Part shown: piece by piece, positions 12,601 through 18,942 of the stretch | How the letters are laid out: each line of letters opens with the position of its first letter | Numbering within the stretch: position 1 is the stretch's first letter | Source of the DNA: Phoronis australis | Lineage: Eukaryota; Phoronida; Phoronidae | Assembly: GCA_002633005.1 (NCBI GenBank) | Contig: NMRA01000783.1 | Coordinates: 54,926 to 118,925 of the forward strand | Reading direction: 5' to 3' | DNA: 64,000 nucleotides | Notes under the pieces: model-generated | What the model saw: the letters and a program-made list of their open reading frames with translations, nothing else | What the model was told of the DNA's origin: nothing | Database searches by the model: none | Position numbers and translations under genes: made by a program

Positions 12601-13379
12601 CGTCTGCTCTCTGTTCACCTCTTCCAATCTTGTTTGCTGACGTTTTAGTGTGTTATTGATTGTCATACGTTTATTTGTATTAAAGGTCTTTGGCCCAAAG
12701 TACAATAAACAAAAATTAAACAGGCTCATTTGCACAGGCAGTCAACCCATTTAAGAGTTGTTCTCTTCTTTTAAGGGCAGGATATACATGATATTTAACA
12801 AAAGATATATCTGGAATAGCTAGTATACGTGTGTTTGGAATCTAGTCTACTCTATGAAACTCTGCCAAACTTGCCAACAAACTCTACCAAACTTTTTGTT
12901 CGTATATAGCAACCTGTCTTCGCACTGGCAAACTTCTTGTTTGCATACTCGGCTCAACTCAAGAATGCAGTTAACGAATCGTTAATTATGGTAAATAAAA
13001 AACCTGAGGCTGGCAATTCAGGGCATGCTCATTTTTGGTGTTTTAATTCGCAGAAACATTTTCACTTGAAAGTGGCTGCAGTGTTTTATTATTGATCCAG
13101 CATACATGTTGTTGTGCAGGTGTGTTTTACGTAGGTGTGCAGTTTGCAAATTTTCTCCGAGAAAGGCTGTCTCAGCATGTAGCTTCATACACATGTACAT
13201 CTAATTACAGCACTACATGGCAGAAATTTTCGTCATCTTTGTTGTGCTTGTGAGGGCCATGTCGCATAATGAATTCAGTTTAACACACTCAAGTTGGATT
13301 GTCATTTAGGCACACTGCTTTTCCGTTTAATGAAACGCTGTTCGTATCACTTGCAGAAAAACCAGAAGATCAAGGCTGA
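594..13379 (+). CDS. SGTA: Small glutamine-rich TPR co-chaperone, whole gene (10 coding exons)
   Basis: SGT binds HSP70/HSP90 tails through its TPR domain and receives tail-anchored membrane proteins and exposed hydrophobic clients in the cytosol, passing them to the BAG6/GET pathway. Joining ten exons in compatible phases gives 324 residues (human SGTA is 313). Residues 1-60 are the N-terminal dimerisation/UBL-binding helix region (motifs [24 protein letters not shown]). Three TPRs follow at about 88-205, with the clamp-type motifs GNEFM, NRAAAYSK and KAFGRKG. After these come an Asn/Met/Gln-rich segment ([18 protein letters not shown]) and the Gln-rich client-binding tail ([10 protein letters not shown]). 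The start ATG at 594 was chosen because the reading matches the family N-terminus and the exon ends in the right phase. Exon 7 appears twice because of an apparent assembly duplication; only one copy is used. Confidence in identity is very high. Confidence 0.95.
688..3680 (+). other. SGTA intron 1, mostly repeats
   Basis: An intron of almost 3 kb with no coding signal. About 790-3430 belongs to one fold-back repeat family, described separately. A short open frame near 3473-3550 has no splice support and was not called. Confidence 0.8.
790..3430. repeat. Two copies of a fold-back repeat family in SGTA intron 1
   Basis: The internal segment 1195-1990 is repeated directly at 2335-3130 with clear but imperfect identity: shared runs include ggtgcaaagctgta, cttctttgastaaactaaa and cttttggtgYcatgaaatatt. 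Flanking segments recur in opposite orientation. The stretch at about 930-1110 reads as the reverse complement of about 1960-2200, and 3280-3420 matches the reverse complement again. The unit therefore looks like a roughly 1.5-kb element with subterminal inverted repeats of about 200-300 bases. A third, diverged copy lies at about 26790-28070. No transposase or reverse transcriptase was seen. Confidence 0.7.
3681..3872 (+). CDS. SGTA: SGTA exon 2
   Basis: Acceptor tttttctag before 3681 and donor caaG|GTAGTT. It encodes the end of the dimerisation region ([12 protein letters not shown]), an acidic linker (PEEDDF) and the start of TPR1 (EADRLKAQ). In at phase 1, out at phase 1. Confidence 0.93.
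5417..5516 (+). CDS. SGTA: SGTA exon 3 (TPR1)
   Basis: Acceptor ttttacag, donor aacAG|GTAG. Reads [20 protein letters not shown], then [14 protein letters not shown]: the canonical first TPR of SGT, including the Asn residues used in the carboxylate clamp. Out at phase 2 (AG|G Arg). Confidence 0.95.
6362..6466 (+). CDS. SGTA: SGTA exon 4 (TPR2)
   Basis: Acceptor catttgtag, donor aagGG|GTAGGA. Reads [20 protein letters not shown] followed by [15 protein letters not shown]. It contains the Lys/Arg clamp residues of the second TPR. Out at phase 2. Confidence 0.95.
7055..7202 (+). CDS. SGTA: SGTA exon 5 (TPR3)
   Basis: Acceptor tttgttacag, donor ccagag|GTTGGT. Reads [20 protein letters not shown], then [13 protein letters not shown]: third TPR and capping helix, then a Ser/Gln linker. 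Ends in phase 0. The donor is weaker than consensus (GTTGGT). Confidence 0.93.
7790..7870 (+). CDS. SGTA: SGTA exon 6
   Basis: Acceptor ttattacag, donor gaatg|GTAAGA. Encodes 27 residues of a Gly/Met-rich linker, including [19 protein letters not shown], which corresponds to the LLNNPGFMSM/NNPQIQQ region of human SGTA. Phase 0 at both ends. Confidence 0.9.
8369..9063 (+). repeat. Assembly duplication A, first copy
   Basis: Nearly identical to 9065-9762, with a single n between them at 9064. It contains SGTA exon 7 and flanking intron. Differences are scattered single bases and small indels, as expected of two haplotypes or contig ends. Confidence 0.9.
8801..8838 (+). CDS. SGTA: SGTA exon 7 (first assembled copy)
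   Basis: Acceptor tcctttacag, donor cagcagGT|GTAAGT. Encodes [12 protein letters not shown] plus two bases of Val. The GT|GTAAGT junction was chosen over the earlier GT because only it keeps exon 8 open. A second identical copy is at 9499-9536. Confidence 0.88.
9065..9762 (+). repeat. Assembly duplication A, second copy
   Basis: Second tandem copy, carrying a duplicate exon 7 at 9499-9536 with the same splice sites. Both copies end in the same tattatttttcaatcat, and the intron continues uniquely after 9762. Most likely an unmerged overlap between contig ends. Confidence 0.9.
9499..9536 (+). CDS. SGTA: Duplicate of SGTA exon 7 (probably artefactual)
   Basis: Identical coding sequence and splice sites to 8801-8838. 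Including both would shift the reading frame, since a 38-base exon enters at phase 0 and leaves at phase 2. Only one copy can be used in a working message. Confidence 0.6.
9876..10031. repeat. 23-bp minisatellite
   Basis: Close to seven head-to-tail copies of a 23-base unit around gagcaagcttggaactgagt, with a few substitutions between copies. It lies in SGTA intron 7. Confidence 0.9.
10653..10739 (+). CDS. SGTA: SGTA exon 8
   Basis: Acceptor gtgttacag, donor agaGT|GTGAGT. Encodes (V)[19 protein letters not shown], then MPDMSAFLR. Matches the ASNLMNNP...SLIQAG segment of vertebrate SGTA in position and composition. Enters and leaves at phase 2. Confidence 0.88.
12194..12300 (+). CDS. SGTA: SGTA exon 9 (Gln-rich tail)
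   Basis: Acceptor aatcaccag, donor acaG|GTAAAA. Reads [20 protein letters not shown], then [15 protein letters not shown]. GQQFAQQxQQxNPELxE is the hallmark C-terminal client-binding segment of SGTA. Confidence 0.95.
13357..13379 (+). CDS. SGTA: SGTA exon 10 (stop codon)
   Basis: Acceptor cacttgcag. The split codon g|aa gives Glu, followed by KPEDQG and TGA at 13377-13379. A short acidic/Gln ending like that of human SGTA, in the required phase. Confidence 0.8.
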
Positions 13380-13975
13380 GCTGCTGTGGTTGTATTTGAA
13401 GAGGATTGATTCACGAGATGATTGTCGAGCTATTTGGTGCATGGAATGGCTTGTGTGTACTGTAGTTTTAAAGTCAAAATTGACATCTTTTGTTTGGGAC
13501 ACAGATGTTTGGGAGCAAACATTTATCTACTAGAAGTAAATTAACATTAAGTTTGTTTCCCTCGTAAAACCTACGTTGAACTAAATTTGCAATCTGATAA
13601 GAAAGTTTTTTAGCACTGTTATAAATTTTCACACATAAAGGCAGTTCACCGACTCTTGTTCGCATTCAACAACACTGCTCTCCGACCGCCCAGCACGATG
13701 GGTGAACTCCATATTCATGTACAGTGTTGGGCAAACAAGAGCTGTTTGTGTGCGAGACTTGTTTTGTGAGTGCTGCACTGCCTTCAGCAGTCGGTGAGCT
13801 ATGTTTGTCAGTCGGTAAGTTGAGTTTACTGGGCCTGTGAGCCATGTTTTTAACTGAGGAATTATGTTCGTGTGTTTAACAGTCATGTTGTTTCCACCCC
13901 TTAAAATATGAAATATTATTAAAAAGGTCACGTTTGAGTCTAATACTGGAATAAAAACTTAATACAAAAATTAGC
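13380..13975 (+). other. SGTA 3' untranslated region and candidate poly(A) signal
   Basis: The first AATAAA after the stop is at 13950-13955, at the edge of the Penelope-like fragment. A later aaaataaac near 14707 is an alternative. The true cleavage site cannot be decided from sequence alone. Confidence 0.4.
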
Positions 13976-14314
13976 GACCTTGCGTCCGCATCTCACGGAC
14001 TTCAACTTGGCTTGTGAGGTTATCGTTATTCAGGCCAAGTGGTGGCGTTTTGGCTAAACAGCGTGGCATTGACATCAGTACACCATCCCATACGTGTGAC
14101 AAATTGAATCGTAAACCGCCTCTTTTATTTAAAGAGGGACCCTCAGTGCGCTCGTGGAGAGCTTCCTTTACACCCGTTTTGAACCAGTCTTCCTCACAGT
14201 CTAAGATAGTGACATCATCCGTATTGAAATCATGTCCAGTGGCGCACATGTGAGATGCAGTTGCAACGTCGCTAATTTTTGTAAGTTTTATTCCAGTATT
14301 AGACTCAAACTTGA
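13932..14314 (-). mobile_element. Penelope-like retroelement C-terminal fragment flanked by inverted repeats
   Basis: The minus strand reads SHMCATGHDF, TDDVTILDCEEDWFKTGVKE, ALHERTEGPSLNKRGGLRFN and LSHVWDGVL. This is the characteristic C-terminal block (HxxxTGHxxx...LDxExxWxxRxxKEAxxIR...LNxxGG...LSxVWDxLL) of retroelement polyproteins with a GIY-YIG-type end, typical of Penelope-like elements. The upstream RT part is missing. Inverted copies of one sequence of about 45 bases bracket the fragment (13932-13978 and 14268-14310). The fragment lies downstream of, and antisense to, SGTA. Confidence 0.7.
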
Positions 14315-14329
14315 TCTGTTTTCTCAACT

Positions 14330-15150
14330 GGATGTCTCAAAATTTTCATGCTTTCATCTTTAAAAAGGAGCAAACATTGACTAAAAATGGGAAAAGAAGT
14401 ATTTTACACACTGTCTTGCTCATGCCGGAGGAATGTGTCTGGTGCAAAAGGAACCAAAAAACTATGTTAAGCGTGGCCCAGTAAATTTTATTTTCTCACC
14501 CTCATGACTTTTATTAACTTACATTAAACTTGGCAGCGTAACCAGTACTTGGTCAATTTTGTTTGAAATCTACCGTGCAGACTATCCAAAGGAACGGTCT
14601 TACCAAAAGTTACCTGAAGTGTAGAGTTTTGGGGATCTTATTTTATCTTAGTAGAGAAACTGTTGTTGACTCAATTGGATTGTTACTTCCCTTAGATATG
14701 TCGTAAAATAAACAATATTTCTTGTCCGCTTTTTTGTCACTGTTGATTTTTTACCTCTCAATCCACCCACATTTGACGATTTTTTATGTCAGTAACTTTG
14801 GTTTGGGCCTCTTGCTACAATAGCATTGGTCTCTGCTTGCACTTTACCAGATAAGACCGAAGTGTTTTTCAGACTTTGGTTGAACTGGCATACTGTTGTT
14901 GCTGAAATTAGTTGGTAGTCATTTCATGCGCGCAGTGTTGTCAGCCAGAGTCACTAGTTCGTGCTTGGAATATTTCTGCCTTTTCAGGTTGCACTGGAGA
15001 TTGGTGTAGGGTGTTATTGTCACTTATTTCAATTAAAAATGCTGCTGCATTGGAAGAGCAAATTTGAGTGGGAAGAAAGTTGCTTTTGACTCCATGCTAC
15101 ATAACGGCTTTGATAGTAAATTGGAAACACTTCCAGCATTTGTTGTTTTT
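14330..15150. other. Intergenic, no feature recognised
   Basis: AT-rich sequence with scattered stop codons on all frames. I see no exon, RNA gene or repeat that I can name. Confidence 0.5.
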
Positions 15151-15980
15151 ATGCGCCCACATATTTATATGTGGCGCATATTGCGTCATCTCTGTTTGTC
15201 GGGCTGTATCGCCTAGAACCTCACAGGATGTTGATGAGATTTGGCAGATGTGTTCCTATGAAGCTGACTACGGATTTCCATCGGACCCGACTGCTGGTGT
15301 GCCTCCTAGTGGCAATTTAGTTTTTTACGTTTACCTCTGTATCTTCAAAGGTCTTCCACCGATTTTCATGGGGCATAGACATCCATTAATAAGGTTACGC
15401 TATCCTCCTGTTTTCGGATGAATTCAACGTATTTTGCGCCCCTAGTGGCCTTTTTTACTGTTTTCGTGTCCTTCCCTCTGTCAACCAAACCACTTTACGG
15501 ATGATTGTGAAAAGTGGTATGTATAATATGTTCTTAGTATGGAGAATACGATTGATGATTTTCTGACGATTTCGACCTCTGTGGTGCCTCCTAGCGGCAG
15601 TTGTTTTTTTTTCTTGCTTCCATAGCTGTATCTCCTGAACCCACTGCGGGATCTTTGTTAAATTTAGCTAGCCAGTTGACATGGACGACAACTTGTGGAC
15701 GGATCCGACGAACTCTGTGCTCACTAGTGGCAATTTTATTTTATTTTTTATTTTTTCGTTTTCCCCTCTTTCTGTTAAGTTCCTTGACGGATTTTTATGA
15801 GATTTGGCAAATAGCTTTCTGTTAAAGAAACGATGTCATGTTGCCGTTTTCGGATGGATTCGACGTATTTTGCGCCATGTAGTGGCCATTTAAGGATGCA
15901 AATAAACCCCTCTAGAAGCACACCGTTCCGGTGCATTCGTAGGCGCGTTCAAACACTCCGCGTTGCTCTCATGTTTAACA
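15151..15980. repeat. Hairpin-headed dispersed repeat, compound copy
   Basis: Begins with atgcgcccac...gtggcgcat, nearly the same inverted-repeat head as the element at 42361. It continues with the shared blocks gagatttggcagatgtgttc, gtgcctcctagtggcaattt and ctctagaagca. Internal blocks recur at about 15540-15900, so this seems to be two partial copies fused. No protein is encoded. Confidence 0.7.
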
Positions 15981-17920
15981 AATTGATGAGCTTTTTCACA
16001 AAAGTTGTTTTGCTGGAGAGTTTCACATACAGATGCGTGTAAGATGTTCAATGCATAGCGGTGTGTTTTTTAAACGCAAGTACGGTTCACGAGACCTTCA
16101 AGTCGAGAAATTTTCGCTTTTACAAGGCAAACTAGCGTATTCTATGTCAGAATTCAAAACGATTAGTCCTTTAAATGACCTTCATTTTTGCTGGTAGGCC
16201 TATGATAACGAGAGTCACTTGCGAAACGCTCGCTTTTCTCTCAAGTGATTTGGGTGGTTTCACTGCGTGGTCTCGCTTGAGGTGCCGGCGAGAAACCGCC
16301 GCACTCTCTAGCATACACGTACATTCTAGTAGGTAAGTATGCAATTTGAAAAAGGAGAAAATAAATGTTGAAAAAACAACTGCCAAAATTCTAGGACTGA
16401 CTTGCCATCCGAATGTCATCAAAGTAATTAAAGATGCATTCAAACTACGCGCCAACTCGCAACATTTGAGTCCAGAGAAAAATAACGACAGGGAAAGTCA
16501 TAGTTCGCGAGAAGAGTCAACGAGGCAGTAGATGTATGTGTGGAGTATAATTAATTTCATTTCCACCTATGTGTATCTCTGATGAATCAGTAAGATGGAA
16601 ATTTCTGGAAATCTGGACTGGTAGAAAAGAAATAAGCAAAACCCTGGAGTCCCACTCCTGTCTCGCAACGAGAAATCGAGCGCACAACCCCCATTGGAAG
16701 TACATGGCAATATGTCATGTGTACTTGCTTTTCTAGTGAGGTAATTAGCGTTATTGAACTCGATCCACGTACACCGAAAGCACGAAGCGACGCGAGATAA
16801 ACGCATTTGAGGTCGGATCAGGCGGCAATGTTTGCCTAACTTACGCTAAAAAATTTCATTAAACTATCGTTTTTCTGCAATAAATCTGAAGGTCTATTAC
16901 TGAAGAAGCCGCGTCTTACATGTTTACGACCTTTGCGGCCGTTAACACTCGGGATTTGTCAAAAGAATTGGCCACTGGGTATAAACCGGTGAACGGAGCT
17001 TATCGACGGTTCATTGACGCAACGAATCGTAAAGAAGTACTGAATCGCCTTGTTCACGCAATTATTCTCTGCAGACCAACTCGGTACCAAACAGGCGGGT
17101 CCAAGGGGTCTTGACTTGGACCCCCCCCCCATCCTGAATCCGCTCCTGCCAAAGCATGGTGACTTTTCGCGGCTTTAAATATGGGTCATATTAGTTGATC
17201 AATGAAAGCTTTTAGATTCGAGGTTTCGTGTTTTCTAAGTCAATAAAGTACACGGGTTATTTGATGTATGTTTAAACTAACACCATTTAGGTTAAATTTT
17301 GCTTAGGATGACGAAATTGGGACAATCCAATGTCATTCCATTAGCCTAATCGTCCCAGATGCAGTAGTTAGACCTCAAGCATCCATTTTCAACGAGCCTT
17401 AACAACGGCTCTTTAAATATCCCAGCTTGCAAAATCCCTATACGCCATGACTCAGTGATTACGTGGGTGCAAACTATCGACAACCACGGAGGTGCAGTGG
17501 TGACAATGAGAAAGAATCTGACTTTGGGGCAACAGATTGGCGAAGTCGAATGTCTTAGTGTATTCTTTCTCTAATGATGTTTACCTCCCTGTGGGCCTTC
17601 TTACTAAAAGCGGCTGAAGTTTCGGGGGCGGGGGTTGACAAAAACTGTTGTTGGGATATCACGGGGATACAATTAAGTGGAGGTAAAAACAGATGTAGAC
17701 TAGGTATGGAGGGGTGTAAAAACAAGTAGTAACCTCATGGCGAATCTTGGAGGAGAAACTACCTATGGGAGGAGGGTTGCGCTTACTTTTGTTTGCCACC
17801 CACCCCATATAAATTTTACCTTGCTACGGACCCGTTCGCTTATCCATCTCTAAAAGTGATGGGAGGATGAAGAGAAACAGGAAACATTTTAATTAGGGCG
17901 GTCTCAGTTTTCTAATGCAG
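15980..17920. other. Intergenic, mostly unrecognised
   Basis: Small open frames only, none resembling a known family. A short degenerate inverted-repeat element with gaatccgctcctg at its right end lies at about 17090-17150. A run of Cs occurs near 17120. Confidence 0.4.
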
Positions 17921-17923
17921 CTT

Positions 17924-18370
17924 CCAGTGGCCGGTTGCTTGAAACAGTCCCAAATAGGGACTCAACTAAGGTCTTTTTGCGTATTTGTGTCTTTATGGAC
18001 TCACAGATGCAATATTTTCCTATCATTTCATCTTTAATACGAGAGCCTCTTTGATTAATGACATTTTTCAAATAATATACATCTGTAACTAAAAACTGAG
18101 CATTGAGTCAATTAAAAAGAAATAGGGACTTAGTCCTTAAACTGGGGGTGTTGCATGAAAAGATCCCTATTTATTTTCGAAAATATTGACAATTCAACGT
18201 AGAGTTCCCTCTCGATTTGTATCAAAGTCAAAAGTTGTCTTAGTAACGGCACTAAAACAATACAAGAAAGGGCAATCGATGTTTTCACAAGTTCAAAAAT
18301 ACGCAGTAGATTTAGGGAACTTACTAAGTTGAGTCCCTATTTGGGACTGTTTCATGCAACCGGACACTGG
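17924..18370. mobile_element. MITE with long terminal inverted repeats
   Basis: About 447 bases. The left end ccagtggccggttgcttgaa, with following bases to about 17990, is the reverse complement (with mismatches) of 18290-18370, which ends in catgcaaccggacactgg. The shared inverted core is cagtcccaaatagggactcaac. There is no coding capacity, so this is a non-autonomous DNA transposon. No convincing target duplication was found. Confidence 0.65.
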
Positions 18371-18413
18371 TTTATATTTTACAAAAGATTCCTTGCAAGA
18401 TTTAGGTCCAAGC

Positions 18414-18625
18414 CAGGGGCGGATCCAGGATTTTGAGTTAGGGGGCAGGGCACAGGAATACCAAAATTTTGCCACATGCGCGCGCCCAACCTAAAATGTA
18501 GGGATGCAGAGATCTCGAATTTTTGGGTTTGTGAACCTTATTGCTAAAAAAGAAAACGGTAAACGGGGNTCAGCAATTCGCATCCCGAACTGCCAAATGG
18601 TCCCCTATACCTAAATCCGCCACTG
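18414..18625. mobile_element. Short MITE with 5-bp target duplication
   Basis: Starts caggggcggatccag and ends ctaaatccgccactg (imperfect terminal inverted repeats). The sequence caagc directly flanks both ends (18409-18413 and 18626-18630), giving a 5-base target duplication. An ambiguous base (n at 18569) lies inside. Related ends occur at 1-36, about 24315, about 25689 and 28147-28263. The CAG terminus suggests a hAT-like non-autonomous element; this class assignment is tentative. Confidence 0.7.
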
Positions 18626-18894
18626 CAAGCATGTTTATCCTCACGGTGCATCGCCCAGAGACCTTGTGCGGGGTAGCACAGAAAAAGGCGGGTGGCTGTA
18701 GCCACCCAGCCTCCTATGGTGCGCCGCCCATGATCCTGCAAGCAATTGGGGCGAAAATGGAACGAACTCCTAGTTACCAAGCATGCTTGAAATCTCTGGT
18801 GTTACTGACCCGGCAAACATCAATTCCGAGCACGTGTGATGCGCGTGGGACGCTCCGCTTTCCAAAATCAGCTGCGTCTATGTACGTGCAGTGA

Positions 18895-18942
18895 GGAACA
18901 TTCTTTCAGAGTAAGAGAAGTTCTTTAATAAACTGGACTAAG
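18895..18942 (+). other. 5' untranslated region or acceptor upstream of the CCP-SEA gene
   Basis: The sequence cattctttcag at about 18899-18909 resembles a splice acceptor just before the start codon. An untranslated first exon may therefore lie upstream. No TATA box is obvious. The start-codon context is aagATGc. Confidence 0.35.

Noticed and set aside
13971-14327. 118-residue minus-strand frame as an independent host gene
   Set aside because: It matches the C-terminal end of Penelope-like retroelements and lacks the upstream catalytic part, so it is listed as a mobile element fragment.
16346-16531. Small basic plus-strand frame starting MKKEKINVEK
   Set aside because: 61 residues, no homology recognised, no splice or promoter context.
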